Shown here one piece after another: positions 21,459 to 30,502 of a stretch of DNA of 64,000 nt. The DNA lies in assembly GCF_004803475.1 (NCBI RefSeq), contig NZ_SRKY01000001.1:558001-622000 (forward strand), read 5' to 3'. Under the pieces are notes generated by a model, which saw only the letters and a list, made by a program, of their open reading frames with translations, had not been told where the DNA came from and did not search any database. The position numbers and the translations under genes were made by a program. Each line of letters begins with the position of its first letter. Position 1 is the stretch's first letter. The DNA is from Aliishimia ponticola. GTDB lineage: Bacteria > Pseudomonadota > Alphaproteobacteria > Rhodobacterales > Rhodobacteraceae.

Positions 21459-21479
21459 GGGGCAGGGCATTCCTGCCCC
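21459..21479 (+). promoter_or_regulatory. Hairpin between rpsB and tsf
   Basis: A perfect 8-bp stem (GGGGCAGG with CCTGCCCC) and a 5-nt loop, without a T-tract. It probably attenuates transcription or marks a processing site rather than fully ending transcription. Confidence 0.5.
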
Positions 21480-21506
21480 AGATCAATCGAATTGAGGAGA
21501 GCCAAG

Positions 21507-22382
21507 ATGGCAATCACAGCAGCAATGGTGAAAGAACTGCGCGACACCACTGGCGCAGGCATGATGGACGCCAAGAAGGCGCTGACAGAAAACGACGGCG
21601 ACATGGAAGCTGCGGTTGACTGGCTGCGCACCAAGGGTCTGGCGAAAGCGGCCAAGAAATCCGGCCGTACCGCCGCGGAAGGCCTTGTCGCAGTCGTCGT
21701 CGAAGGCTCCACCGGTGTTGCGGTCGAAGTCAACTCCGAGACCGACTTCGTGGGCAAGAACGAAGAGTTCCAGAAAATGGTTTCTGCCATTGCTGGCGCG
21801 GCAATCGGTGCTGACGATGTCGAAGCGCTGAAAGCGGCAACGATCGACGGCAAAACCGTCGAAGATACGTTGACCGACAAGATCGCCACCATCGGCGAGA
21901 ACATGTCGCTGCGCCGTATGGCCAAGGTCTCCGGCGGCACCGTCGTGTCCTATGTCCACAACGCGGCAGCGCCCGGCATGGGCAAGATCGGCGTTCTGGT
22001 GGCCATGGATGGCGGCGACGAAGCGTTCGGCAAGCAGGTTGCGATGCACATCGCCGCTGTGAACCCGGCAGCTTTGTCCGAAGCGGACATGGACCCGGCC
22101 GTGGTCGAGAAAGAAAAGCAGGTCCAGATGGACATCGCGCGCGAATCCGGCAAGCCGGAGCAGGTGATCGAGAAGATGATCGTCGGCCGTATGAAGAAAT
22201 TCGTCGCCGAATCCACTCTGCTGAACCAGGACTTCGTGGTGAACCCGGATCTGACCGTTGGCAAAGCGGCAGAAGAAGCCGGTGCGACCATCACAGCCTT
22301 CCTCCGTATGGAAGTCGGTGAAGGGATCGAGAAGAAAGAAGAAAACTTCGCTGAAGAAGTCGCGAAAGCGGCCCAAGGCTAA
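21507..22382 (+). CDS. tsf: Translation elongation factor Ts
   Basis: A 291-residue protein that exchanges GDP for GTP on EF-Tu. The start is at 21507 with GAGGAGAG upstream. It shows the N-terminal UBA-like helix pair ([20 protein letters not shown]), the [10 protein letters not shown] motif that contacts EF-Tu, and the C-terminal core repeat. A strong terminator follows. Confidence 0.98.
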   Translation: MAITAAMVKELRDTTGAGMMDAKKALTENDGDMEAAVDWLRTKGLAKAAKKSGRTAAEGLVAVVVEGSTGVAVEVNSETDFVGKNEEFQKMVSAIAGAAIGADDVEALKAATIDGKTVEDTLTDKIATIGENMSLRRMAKVSGGTVVSYVHNAAAPGMGKIGVLVAMDGGDEAFGKQVAMHIAAVNPAALSEADMDPAVVEKEKQVQMDIARESGKPEQVIEKMIVGRMKKFVAESTLLNQDFVVNPDLTVGKAAEEAGATITAFLRMEVGEGIEKKEENFAEEVAKAAQG

Positions 22383-22403
22383 GGTCTTCGACATAATTTC
22401 AGC

Positions 22404-22436
22404 AAAGCCCCGCCGATCCGTGCGGGGCTTTGTCTT
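22404..22436 (+). terminator. Rho-independent terminator after tsf
   Basis: A perfect 10-bp stem (AAAGCCCCGC at 22404-22413 with GCGGGGCTTT at 22422-22431), an 8-nt loop, and a TTTGTCTTTT tail. Confidence 0.85.
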
Positions 22437-22497
22437 TTGGGCTTTGTGGAATGCGACCGCAGGGCTAAAATTTCCGTGGTTGGGTCGTGGGGCTGAC

Positions 22498-22950
22498 ATG
22501 GGAGTCGCCTCAGTGAAGCATGCTAAATTTCGTCTTTTGCTGGATGAGATTTCCGATTGTTACGTCGAGCAGGATTTCGGAAAATTCTGCCGAAACGTGC
22601 AATTGCCCTTGGATCTGATCACGCGGACCGGACTGGTGTCCCTGCGGTCAGAGGACGAATTGGAACAGAACTTCTCCACCTATATCGACCTGATGGCAGC
22701 CTCACAGTTAAGCCAGATCGTCCGCACTGAGGTCGGATTGGAACAATGCGACGAGGAAAACTGGATCGGGACCTATGACACCGATCTTCTGCGCAAGGGC
22801 ACCCGTATTTCGCCGCGATACCGGTCTTCGATGCTGATGCGTTGGGAGTCGGGGAAATTTCGTGCCAGTTCCATTCTGAATGCGCGCGGCCACAGCGATT
22901 GGATGCGAATGGCGGATCGTTACTGCGGCGCGGATCGCGAAGTCGCTTAA
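22498..22950 (+). CDS. Conserved-looking hypothetical protein, possibly NTF2/SnoaL-like
   Basis: A 150-residue protein starting MGVASVKHAKFRLL. Size and layout (an N-terminal helix, then PLDLITRTGLVSLRSEDELEQNF and a beta-rich second half) resemble SnoaL/NTF2-like proteins, but I cannot place it firmly. There is no signal peptide or membrane segment. The frame is open further upstream into tsf, but that part is a shadow. It stands alone between two terminator-like hairpins. Confidence 0.55.
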   Translation: MGVASVKHAKFRLLLDEISDCYVEQDFGKFCRNVQLPLDLITRTGLVSLRSEDELEQNFSTYIDLMAASQLSQIVRTEVGLEQCDEENWIGTYDTDLLRKGTRISPRYRSSMLMRWESGKFRASSILNARGHSDWMRMADRYCGADREVA

Positions 22951-22981
22951 CCAATCCGCACCCAGTCGCGTAAACGGAGAA

Positions 22982-23007
22982 CGGGATCGCCCCCCAGAGC
23001 GATCCCG
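22982..23007 (+). terminator. Terminator-like hairpin after the 150-residue gene
   Basis: A perfect 9-bp stem (CGGGATCGC with GCGATCCCG), a loop of eight bases, followed only by CTTCCTGT. It starts 31 bp after the stop codon. Confidence 0.45.
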
Positions 23008-23100
23008 CTTCCTGTCCCTGTCACGGGGATGAGACAGTAAGGACAACCCGGCCTGGAAAGTGGAAAAATGCACTCCCAGACCGGCCCGGTTTTACCCGAC

Positions 23101-23138
23101 CAGAAGAAAGAGCCTCGCAATTTCGAGGGTTTCTTCTG
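23101..23138. terminator. Long hairpin in the convergent gap, possibly a two-way terminator
   Basis: CAGAAGAAA (23101-23109) pairs with TTTCTTCTG (23130-23138), with an inner CCTCG/CGAGG stem. Flanking A- and T-runs would serve both strands. It lies in the 384-bp gap between the 150-residue gene and the LuxR-type gene, which converge. The rest of that gap holds no gene I can support. Confidence 0.5.
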
Positions 23139-23334
23139 AATGTTCCAAGGCCAAAGCCACCACTCACGGAACAACCTTAGAGTGACCTTTAACCAAGATT
23201 TTAGAAAGTCAGGGATTCCATACCCGGAAAGAAACAAGGGGAAAAACTAACCCAGCGTCACCGTGCCGAAAGTTGCGGCGCAGCGAAGGGTTTCGATGGA
23301 AAAATACGGTTAAGGCGTTGGTTTGACGCAGAAA

Positions 23335-24093
23335 TCACAGATCCATCACGAACATCTGGTTTTGAAACGCCGCCTTGAGGACCGCCTGCGCCGTCGTTTC
23401 GACCGATAGCGACTCACGCGCGAGACGCAGGTGCTTTTCCACCGTGGCGGGAGTGAGTCCCATCAACATGGCAATATCCTGTGTCGTTTTCCCGTCGCCA
23501 ACCCATTCCAAAGCCTCGCGCTGGCGCTTCGTCAGCGCACGGTTCGGGGCAGAGTAGGGCAGGGTCAGGATTTTCAGATGTGCAATATTGTTCATCAAGT
23601 GGATGTCGCGCCCGTGTTCGGCCCAGATCGCGTCCACATCGTCCTGAGACAGCCCAGGACGCGCCGTCAGCGCCATAGCCCCCTTGGAGCGCGCGGAGAT
23701 CGACTTGAAACTGATCGTATAGCCAGCTGTGACGTTCATCTTTTGATTGAACTCGAACATACGCCGTTCATCTGCCGTCATGGTGCCGGTATTGACCATA
23801 TCGAACAGCATACGCCAGCTTCCGGCGCCTTCATGTTCCAGCGCCCATTTCACCATCGGCGCATGGAAATAACGTCCTTCGCCAAGAAAGACGTCCATAT
23901 ATTCCTGCGGCTGATTGGTCAGGATCACGAAATCCTCTGGGTCGCCCAGCGATGTTTGCGTCCGGTAGCGCGTGAAGCCGTAAATGAGCCGGTCAAACCC
24001 GTATGTGGTCATCTGCGCGACATGCTCGGCCCAAAGCTCTTCAAGGCTTTGGCAGTTGGACAGAAACATCAGATACGCTTGCAGAGCTTTCAT
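23335..24093 (-). CDS. LuxR-type regulator with autoinducer-binding-like domain (orphan)
   Basis: A 252-residue protein. Residues ~15-165 form an Autoind_bind-like domain; the C-terminus is a LuxR helix-turn-helix (LTKRQREALEWVGDGKTTQDIAMLMG...TVEKHLRLARESL). The residues that normally bind acyl-homoserine lactone are changed: the usual Y-x3-DP motif reads YFHAP, so the Asp is lost, and the Trp and Tyr before it are Tyr and Phe. No luxI is in view. The start codon directly abuts the aroQ stop codon, so it is in an operon with aroQ. Confidence 0.82.
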   Translation of the reverse strand: MKALQAYLMFLSNCQSLEELWAEHVAQMTTYGFDRLIYGFTRYRTQTSLGDPEDFVILTNQPQEYMDVFLGEGRYFHAPMVKWALEHEGAGSWRMLFDMVNTGTMTADERRMFEFNQKMNVTAGYTISFKSISARSKGAMALTARPGLSQDDVDAIWAEHGRDIHLMNNIAHLKILTLPYSAPNRALTKRQREALEWVGDGKTTQDIAMLMGLTPATVEKHLRLARESLSVETTAQAVLKAAFQNQMFVMDL

Positions 24094-24534
24094 CTATACC
24101 ATGTCCAGATGCGCGATCAGGGCGTCAATGGCGAGAATGTAACCCGTTGCGCCGAACCCGGCAATCTGTCCGATGCAGACAGGCGCAATATAGCTGTGAT
24201 GGCGGAATTCTTCACGGGCGTGGATATTGCTGAGATGCACCTCGACGCAGGGCAGCTCGACTGAACTGATCGCGTCGCGCAGCGCAACCGAGGTGTGCGT
24301 ATAAGCGCCAGCATTCAGGATAACGCCCGCATGAACACCGCGCGCCGCGTGAAGCGCATCGACAAGCGCGCCTTCGTGATTGGACTGCAGCGCGACGATA
24401 TCGACATTCCTGGCACCGGCATGGGCGCGCGCATCGGCTTCAATATCTGCAAGCGTCGTGGCGCCATAAATCTCGGGCTGCCGGGTGCCCAGCAGGTTGA
24501 GGTTCGGACCGTTCAAAAGAAGAAAGGATGCCAT
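24094..24534 (-). CDS. aroQ: Type II 3-dehydroquinate dehydratase
   Basis: A 146-residue protein of typical length. It converts 3-dehydroquinate to 3-dehydroshikimate in aromatic amino-acid synthesis. Motifs are LLLNGPNLNLLGTRQPEIYG (catalytic Arg and Tyr), LQSNHEGALVD, LNAGAYTHTSVALRDA and VEVHLSNIHAREEFRHHS (catalytic His). A LuxR-type regulator gene follows with no gap. The ribosome binding site is weak. Confidence 0.96.
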   Translation of the reverse strand: MASFLLLNGPNLNLLGTRQPEIYGATTLADIEADARAHAGARNVDIVALQSNHEGALVDALHAARGVHAGVILNAGAYTHTSVALRDAISSVELPCVEVHLSNIHAREEFRHHSYIAPVCIGQIAGFGATGYILAIDALIAHLDMV

Positions 24535-24806
24535 GATCGCAAGATGTACCTAAAAGACGTCGAGACAGTTATCAGGGGTCATGGCGTGCGTGTCCAGCAT
24601 CCACGATCAAGAATTGTCATCGCCAATCGCGTTAATCTTGGTGAATGCTGGAGCGTTGCTTGAGGGCGCGCCCATAACGCGTTGTAATAACGTGGTTATG
24701 TTAGGCGGGCGTTTGCCGGATTAACCTGAATTAACGCCCCGGACGTATCGCTTATATTTACATAATACCGATTATAGGAGTATTGCCTGTAGCCGCAAAG
24801 CGATAA
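24535..24806. other. Gene-free segment upstream of aroQ and left of the insertion sequence
   Basis: No supported gene. The half next to the insertion sequence is AT-rich and holds a perfect inverted repeat ATAAC-GTG-GTTAT at 24687-24699, a possible operator. No convincing aroQ promoter was found. Confidence 0.5.
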
Positions 24807-24818
24807 TGTCACCCATGA

Positions 24819-24837
24819 GCAAAGCAGAAGTGTCACT
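24819..24837 (+). repeat. Left terminal inverted repeat of the insertion sequence
   Basis: Exact inverted match to 26869-26887. Confidence 0.9.
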
Positions 24838-24869
24838 CTCCTCGCAAAACGATGTGAGGATGAGCAGAC

Positions 24870-26237
24870 ATGGGATGGGTGATGATGAGCGAGAGCGAGT
24901 TGAACCGTTTGGAGGTTTTGGCGCAGGTCGATGATGGACGGCTGTCTGTCGATAATGCGGCGCACATGTTGTGCCTGACACGGCGGCAGGTTTTCCGGCT
25001 GTTGAAGCGGTATCGTCAGGATGGCGCTTCGGCGATCCGGCACAAGTCGCGCGGACAAGCGCCGAACAACCAAATCCATTCGGCCAAACGTGACTACGCG
25101 CTGAGCATCATCAAAGAGCAGTATGCGGATTTCGGGCCGACCTTGGCGGCTGAGATGCTGTCCGCGCATCACGGGTTCAAGGTCTCGCGTGAGACGGTGC
25201 GCAAATGGATGGTCGAGGATGGTATCTGGCTGTCGCGCAAGCAGCGCCGGGCGATCCACCAACCGCGATGGCGGCGGGAATGCTATGGCGAGTTGATCCA
25301 GATCGACGGCTCGGATCACCGCTGGTTTGAGGATCGTGCCCCGCCCTGCACTCTGCTTGTATTCATTGACGATGCGACCAGCACGCTGATGGAGCTGCGG
25401 TTCGTCACATCGAAGAGCACCTTCAGCTATTTCGAAGCACTGAAAAGCTATCTTCTCAAACACGGTCGCCCCGTCGCCTTCTACAGTGACAAGCACACGG
25501 TTTTCCGCGTTCCCAAACCCAACGAACACATGACGGGCATGACCCAGTTTGGGCGTGCTTTGGCAAAGTTGAACATTGAGATCATCTGCGCAAATTCCTC
25601 TCAAGCCAAATGCCGCGTTGAACGGGCAAACCGGACGCTGCAAGATCGGCTGGTCAAAGAGCTGCGCATCGCAGGCACTTCAAAAATTGAAGACGGCAAC
25701 GCGTTTCTTGCGGGCTTCGTTGAACGCTGTAACGCCAAGTTTGCAAAGGCTCCGGCTAAGCCAGACAACCTGCATCGTGCCTTGAATATTGAGCCGGATC
25801 GCCTCGCTGAAGACTTCTGCCTGCGCGACAAACGCTATGTTACCAGGGATTTGACCTTGAAGTATGACTGCAAGCGCATTCGATTGGAGGTCAACGATCT
25901 GACACGCGGCTTGGTTGGCAAATACGTTGATGTCCACGAGATGCCGGACGGGCGCATTCAGGTCCGCGCAAAAGGCGTTGCCCTGCCCTGTAGTATCTTC
26001 GACCCGCACCAACAGCGCTTCACCCATGCAGCGATCACGGAGAACAAACGCCTCGGTGCTGTCCTAGCCTACACCAAGGAAGAACAGGAGAAAGCCGCGC
26101 CGCCGCCAAAGGTTAAACCCGTCAGTGCGAGGAACGGCTACAAGAAGACCGGACGCAGCCCGCCAGGACGGCCCTCAAAGATGGAATCTTATTTTGAACG
26201 AAGGCGGGCCGATCGGGCAGCTGAAGACGCAAACTAA
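24870..26237 (+). CDS. ISNCY/IS1202-type DDE transposase
   Basis: A 455-residue, apparently intact transposase. The N-terminus has a helix-turn-helix (VDNAAHMLCLTRRQVFRLLKR). The integrase-like core has LIQIDGSDHRWFEDR (first Asp), FIDDATSTLMELRFV, AFYSDKHTVFR (second Asp) and CRVERANRTLQDRLVKELR (Glu). The C-terminus is Lys/Arg/Pro-rich. The start is probably at 24870 or the ATGATG a few codons on. It ends tail to tail with the DUF4375 gene, overlapping by 4 bases. Confidence 0.93.
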   Translation: MGWVMMSESELNRLEVLAQVDDGRLSVDNAAHMLCLTRRQVFRLLKRYRQDGASAIRHKSRGQAPNNQIHSAKRDYALSIIKEQYADFGPTLAAEMLSAHHGFKVSRETVRKWMVEDGIWLSRKQRRAIHQPRWRRECYGELIQIDGSDHRWFEDRAPPCTLLVFIDDATSTLMELRFVTSKSTFSYFEALKSYLLKHGRPVAFYSDKHTVFRVPKPNEHMTGMTQFGRALAKLNIEIICANSSQAKCRVERANRTLQDRLVKELRIAGTSKIEDGNAFLAGFVERCNAKFAKAPAKPDNLHRALNIEPDRLAEDFCLRDKRYVTRDLTLKYDCKRIRLEVNDLTRGLVGKYVDVHEMPDGRIQVRAKGVALPCSIFDPHQQRFTHAAITENKRLGAVLAYTKEEQEKAAPPPKVKPVSARNGYKKTGRSPPGRPSKMESYFERRRADRAAEDAN

Positions 26238-26707
26238 CCTGTCGCCGCATAAGCATCAGCGAACGGCACAAACTTCGGCAGCTTTCGGAAAAATTTCTCT
26301 GTATCAGCTAGTTCGTAAAACCTGTCGTCTAAGTAGCCGAATTCCATTCGATCATCTGGCGGCCCGACAATTTCTTCCCGCGTGCTCTTATCACCCGGAA
26401 ACGCACTTCCAAGCTTAGCCATGGCTTCTTCGACAACTCGGCTCACATCAGGCATACCGATGGCTGTAAAGCCTTCAATCGCTTCCGGTGCGGTAGTCCC
26501 GGTCGAGTTGAAGAAGTACTGCCAAAAACCGCCATTGTAGACCTCCAAATGAAGACAATGAACGCAGAACAGATGGACTGCCTTAGGCGGGATGTTCACA
26601 ATGCTCTGCAACCAAGCTTCGCGACCATCGTAGAAATTAAAGCTGTCATAATACGGCTCATAAAATGCCGGATAGGCACGCGGAGCATTGAACAAGCTAT
26701 GAATCAC
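26234..26707 (-). CDS. DMP19-like (DUF4375) protein carried inside the insertion sequence
   Basis: A 157-residue protein starting at a GTG. Its core VYNGGFWQYFFNSTGTTAPE-AIEGFTAIGM matches the DUF4375/DMP19 family; DMP19 of Neisseria is an acidic DNA-mimic that blocks a transcription factor. This protein has acidic patches (EEIVGPPDDRMEFGYLDD) but also basic ones, so DNA mimicry is not assured. It is not a usual transposition gene, yet lies between the transposase and the right inverted repeat. Its base composition is more AT-rich than the transposase. The function is unknown; a host-interaction or anti-repressor role is speculation. Confidence 0.75.
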   Translation of the reverse strand: MIHSLFNAPRAYPAFYEPYYDSFNFYDGREAWLQSIVNIPPKAVHLFCVHCLHLEVYNGGFWQYFFNSTGTTAPEAIEGFTAIGMPDVSRVVEEAMAKLGSAFPGDKSTREEIVGPPDDRMEFGYLDDRFYELADTEKFFRKLPKFVPFADAYAATG

Positions 26708-26868
26708 TTTAACCGTCCCAAGTCAGGAATACGGCCAACTGTCTAACTAAACAGCGTGGCAATTCTTTGACACCTCCTCGTAGCCTGCGCTGCAACGCCG
26801 CAAGGCTTTTCAGCCCTGCGATATTTGAGGTCTCCGGGCTGCTAAGCCTTGCTACCGTCGCGCCCCGT

Positions 26869-26887
26869 AGTGACACTTCTGCTTTGC
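26869..26887 (-). repeat. Right terminal inverted repeat of the insertion sequence
   Basis: Exact inverted match to 24819-24837; it lies 51 bp from the phoB stop codon. Confidence 0.9.
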
Positions 26888-26937
26888 AAACCCGGTGACA
26901 TTTCTACTTAGTTGCAACATGCCACAGCGTACGCAGG

Positions 26938-27627
26938 TCAGCCCAAAGCGTAACCTGCGCCGCGAACGGTCCGCACGGGATCTTCCCCCCCGTGTTGAGT
27001 CAACGCTTTGCGCAGGCGTCCGATATGCACATCGACCGTTCGCGTATCCACATAGATGTCACGGCCCCAGACGCGATCCAGGAGTTGTTCGCGGCTCCAG
27101 ACGCGGCCGGGTTTCTCCATGAACGTGCTCAGCAAGCGGAACTCGGTCGGTCCCAATTTCAGCTGCGCGCCGGACCGGCTGACCTTGTGGCTTTCCGCGT
27201 CCAGCACGATATCGTCGAACTCCAGCCGCTCGCCAACAGTCGACGGGCGCACGCGGCGCAACTGCGATCGCACGCGCGCCATCAGTTCGATAACCGAATA
27301 CGGTTTGACCACATAATCATCTGCGCCGGTTTCAAGCCCCCTCACCCGGTCCACTTCTTCGGTGCGGGCCGACAGCATGATAACCGGAATCGCGCGCGTC
27401 TCTGGCCGCATCTTCAACCGCCGGCACACTTCGATCCCGCTGAGATTGGGCATCATCCAGTCGAGAACGATGATGTCGGGCATATCCTCATCCACAAGGA
27501 TGAGCGCCTCTTCGCCATTCTCGGCGCAACTGACGCCGAACCCTTCAGCTTCGAGGTTATATGTCAGCACTTCTCGTTGTGCAGACTCGTCCTCGACGAC
27601 CAGAACGCGGGGCTGCTGTGCTGACAT
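26938..27627 (-). CDS. phoB: Phosphate regulon response regulator
   Basis: A 229-residue OmpR-family regulator that binds PHO boxes when phosphorylated. The receiver domain has VVEDE, the phosphorylated Asp56 in LDWMMP, and Lys108 in VVKPY. The winged-helix domain covers ~130-229 (REQLLDRVWGRDIYVDTRTVDVHIGRLRKAL). It is the last gene of pstSCAB-phoU-phoB and lies 4 nt after phoU. The insertion sequence ends just downstream, so the former downstream neighbour may have been displaced. Confidence 0.97.
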   Translation of the reverse strand: MSAQQPRVLVVEDESAQREVLTYNLEAEGFGVSCAENGEEALILVDEDMPDIIVLDWMMPNLSGIEVCRRLKMRPETRAIPVIMLSARTEEVDRVRGLETGADDYVVKPYSVIELMARVRSQLRRVRPSTVGERLEFDDIVLDAESHKVSRSGAQLKLGPTEFRLLSTFMEKPGRVWSREQLLDRVWGRDIYVDTRTVDVHIGRLRKALTQHGGEDPVRTVRGAGYALG

Positions 27628-27631
27628 GGGG

Positions 27632-28342
27632 TTACTCCTCCGTCAACGCGGTAGATGTGACATCGCCCTTGGGCCGCTGTTCGTCGGGCATCTCGCCGGT
27701 CACCAGATAGACGACCTGCTCTGCGATTGCGGTGACCAGATCACCCATACGCTCGACATTCTTAGCGATGAAATGCAGGTGCATGCAGGGCGAAATCTGC
27801 CGCGCGTCTTCCATCATGAAGGTCAGGAATTCGCGGAACAGCGCGTTGTACATCTGGTCCACATCCAGATCACGTTCGATCACGTCACCGGCCAGTTCGG
27901 CATCGCGGTGGATATAGGAATCCAGCGCATCCTTAAGCATGATTTCAACGGTCTTGCCCATCCGGCGCAGCGCGCTGGGGGCTTCTTCGATGGCCGGCAT
28001 CGTGATCAGGACCGATGTCCGTTTCGCGATGTTCTTGGCGTAATCCCCGATCCGCTCGAGCGCGGTGGACACCTTGATGATCGTCAGGACAACGCGCAAA
28101 TCGCCCGCCGTGGGTGCGCGCAACGCGATCACGCGGGCGGCTTCCTGGTTGATCAGTTCTTCCAGAGCATCGATGGCCTTGTCGGCCTTGACGACCTCTG
28201 CGGCGAGTTCCTCGTCGCGCGTTTCAAGCGATTTCGCGGCGTTGTTGATCGCCGCCTCGACAAGACCGCCCATCTTCATGATCTGGGCCTGCAAAGCCTC
28301 CAGGTCACGGTCATACGCGGATTGGATATGCTGCTCATTCAT
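27632..28342 (-). CDS. phoU: Phosphate signalling protein PhoU
   Basis: A 236-residue all-helical protein with two PhoU repeats. The start MNEQHIQSAYDRDLEALQAQ is at 28342; the longer open frame is antisense to pstB. Repeat motifs are EELINQEAARVIALRAPTAGDLR and the second-half HFIAKNVERMGDLVTAIAEQVVY. It damps PhoR signalling when Pst is saturated. Confidence 0.95.
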   Translation of the reverse strand: MNEQHIQSAYDRDLEALQAQIMKMGGLVEAAINNAAKSLETRDEELAAEVVKADKAIDALEELINQEAARVIALRAPTAGDLRVVLTIIKVSTALERIGDYAKNIAKRTSVLITMPAIEEAPSALRRMGKTVEIMLKDALDSYIHRDAELAGDVIERDLDVDQMYNALFREFLTFMMEDARQISPCMHLHFIAKNVERMGDLVTAIAEQVVYLVTGEMPDEQRPKGDVTSTALTEE

Positions 28343-28349
28343 CGTCGAG

Positions 28350-29147
28350 TTACCCGATGCGGCCAGTGATGTAGCTTTCGGTGCGCGGATCACTGGGATT
28401 GGTGAAGATTTGCCCGGTCTCGCCATATTCGACGAGATTGCCGAGGTGGAAGAACGCCGTTTTCTGGCTGACGCGCGCGGCCTGCTGCATGGAGTGCGTC
28501 ACGATCACCACGGAATAGTTTTCACGCAGCTCGTCGATCAGTTCCTCGACCTGCGCGGTTGCGATCGGATCAAGCGCCGAACACGGCTCGTCCATCAGCA
28601 GAACTTCGGGTTCCGTCGCGATGGCGCGGGCAATGCACAAACGCTGCTGTTGCCCCCCGGAAAGCCCGGTGCCCGGCGCGTTCAGGCGGTCCTTGACCTC
28701 GTCCCAGATCGCCCCGCGGCGCAGGGATTTTTCGACGATGACATCCAGATCGGCTTTGTTCTTTGCAAGCCCGTGGATGCGCGGACCATAGGCGATGTTG
28801 TCGTAGATCGACTTGGGAAACGGGTTCGGCTTCTGAAACACCATGCCCACCTTGGCGCGCAGCTGCACCGGGTCGATGCGCTTGTCATAGATGTCCTCGC
28901 CGTCGATCCGGATATCGCCTTCAACGCGGCAGATGTCGATCGTGTCGTTCATCCGGTTCAGGCAGCGCAGAAAGGTGGATTTACCGCAACCGGACGGGCC
29001 GATGAACGCGGTCACGGTCTTGTCCTTGATCTCGACGCTCACGTCTTTGATGGCATGCGTGTCACCGTAATAGACCTGCACGTTTTTGGCGGCAATTTTC
29101 GCGTCTTGGCTGGTCACGTCACGCTCCGTTAGTCTTAGATCGTCCAT
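28350..29147 (-). CDS. pstB: Phosphate ABC transporter ATP-binding protein
   Basis: A 265-residue ATPase. The start at 29147 has GGGAGAGACCCCAA upstream. It has Walker [10 protein letters not shown] (50-58), signature [16 protein letters not shown], Walker B VLLMDEP, and the PstB-specific [15 protein letters not shown]. It lies 17 nt after pstA. Confidence 0.97.
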   Translation of the reverse strand: MDDLRLTERDVTSQDAKIAAKNVQVYYGDTHAIKDVSVEIKDKTVTAFIGPSGCGKSTFLRCLNRMNDTIDICRVEGDIRIDGEDIYDKRIDPVQLRAKVGMVFQKPNPFPKSIYDNIAYGPRIHGLAKNKADLDVIVEKSLRRGAIWDEVKDRLNAPGTGLSGGQQQRLCIARAIATEPEVLLMDEPCSALDPIATAQVEELIDELRENYSVVIVTHSMQQAARVSQKTAFFHLGNLVEYGETGQIFTNPSDPRTESYITGRIG

Positions 29148-29164
29148 TTGGGGTCTCTCCCGGT

Positions 29165-30502
29165 TTACCAGCGGCGTTCGAAGCGGCGCCGAAGAATGAT
29201 TGCGATCGTGTTCATCGTCAGCAGGAACACGAGCAGGATGATGATACCGCCCCAAGCCTTGTCATAGAAGGATACATCGGCGCGTGCCGCCCAGGTATAG
29301 ATTTGCGCGGGCATGGCAGAGTTCGGTTCGATGAACCCGTTCACGAACCCGTCGGGATAGCCGCGCGCGACGAAGCCGACCATGCCGATAAGCAGCAGCG
29401 GCGCGGTCTCTCCAAGCGCCTGAGCAAGGCCGATGATCGTGCCGGTCAGGATGCCGGGCATGGCAAGCGGCAGTACGTGGTGGAATACCGACTGCATCTT
29501 GGAGGCCCCTACCCCCAGCGCTGCATCTCGGATCGACGGCGGCACCGCCTTCAGCGACGCGCGGGTCGAAATGATGATCGTGGGCAGCGTCATCAGCGTC
29601 AGCACAAGCCCGCCCACCAGCGGCGCCGATTGCGGCAGGTGCATGAACTGGATGAAAACGGCCAGACCAAGGATACCGAACACGATGGACGGCACCGCCG
29701 CCAGGTTTGAGATGTTCACCTCGATCAGGTCGGTAAAGCGGTTTTGCGGCGCGAATTCCTCAAGATAGATCGACGCCGCGACGCCGATGGGCAGCGACAG
29801 GAACAACACCACCAGCATCATGAAGAACGAACCGATGACCGACGCCCCGATCCCTGCCCCGCCCGGATTGTCCACGCCGGAATCCGTGCCTTGGATAAAT
29901 GTCCAGTTGAACGCGCTTTTGATGATGCCCGCCTCGTGCAGCTGATCCACGATATCGAGGTCGGCGCGTTCCAGAAAACGGCTGTCCTGCACATCTTCAC
30001 GTTTCAGCGCCCCGTTCAGGTACTGATCGACCCGGCTTGCGGCGGGCAAGGTGAAGCTGACCGGTGTGCCGATTTTGTCGGGGTTTTCCTTGTAGAACTC
30101 CCGCAGGATTGACCCGGTTTTGCCCGCGATCCGCTGCAGAACCTTCTTGTCTACCTCAAGCTCAAGCCCGCCGGCGGCCAGTTGCGCGCCCATTGCGGCG
30201 ATGAACACCTTTTCATAGGCCGATGTTTTCAGAAGCTGGCTTTCCGCATCGTCATACTGGTCCTGCGTCATGTTGATCTCGACATCCACCACCGTGTGGG
30301 TGAAGGCCGGCAGCCCGTTCGAGACGATAGAAACCGCCAGAACGATAAGGAAGAACAGACCGGTTGCGATGGCGGCAAGCCCGTAGGCGCGGAACCATGT
30401 TTCGGACCGGTTGCGCTTTTTGGTGTGCTCATCCGTTTTCATCAGGGAGCTTTTCTTGGGCGCATCAGGTGCGCCCGCGGCGTCCATGCTTGCGTCGGTC
30501 AT
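29165..30502 (-). CDS. pstA: Phosphate ABC transporter permease PstA
   Basis: A 445-residue inner-membrane protein. A long N-terminal part (to ~190) contains one membrane segment and a periplasmic domain, as in alphaproteobacterial PstA. The C-terminal permease domain has the EAA loop ([24 protein letters not shown]). The start overlaps the pstC stop by 4 bases. Confidence 0.95.
   Translation of the reverse strand: MTDASMDAAGAPDAPKKSSLMKTDEHTKKRNRSETWFRAYGLAAIATGLFFLIVLAVSIVSNGLPAFTHTVVDVEINMTQDQYDDAESQLLKTSAYEKVFIAAMGAQLAAGGLELEVDKKVLQRIAGKTGSILREFYKENPDKIGTPVSFTLPAASRVDQYLNGALKREDVQDSRFLERADLDIVDQLHEAGIIKSAFNWTFIQGTDSGVDNPGGAGIGASVIGSFFMMLVVLFLSLPIGVAASIYLEEFAPQNRFTDLIEVNISNLAAVPSIVFGILGLAVFIQFMHLPQSAPLVGGLVLTLMTLPTIIISTRASLKAVPPSIRDAALGVGASKMQSVFHHVLPLAMPGILTGTIIGLAQALGETAPLLLIGMVGFVARGYPDGFVNGFIEPNSAMPAQIYTWAARADVSFYDKAWGGIIILLVFLLTMNTIAIILRRRFERRW

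Larger units (their letters stand above)
24807..26900 (+). mobile_element. Insertion sequence, ISNCY/IS1202-type, with a passenger gene
   Basis: Both ends carry the same perfect 19-bp inverted repeat: GCAAAGCAGAAGTGTCACT at 24819-24837 and its complement at 26869-26887. Outside it each end has a further TGTCACC block (24807-24813 and 26894-26900), spaced 5 bp on the left and 6 bp on the right. Inside are the transposase and a DUF4375 gene. The span is about 2.1 kb. I find no clear target-site duplication, so the exact ends are uncertain and the flanks may have recombined since insertion. Confidence 0.85.

Noticed and set aside
22947-23237. A 96-codon minus-strand frame in the gap after the 150-residue gene
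   Set aside because: Overlaps two terminator-like hairpins, no domain, Trp-rich random composition.
24780-26930. Target-site duplication flanking the insertion sequence
   Set aside because: I compared the sequences just outside both ends for 5-30 bp direct repeats and found none that match.
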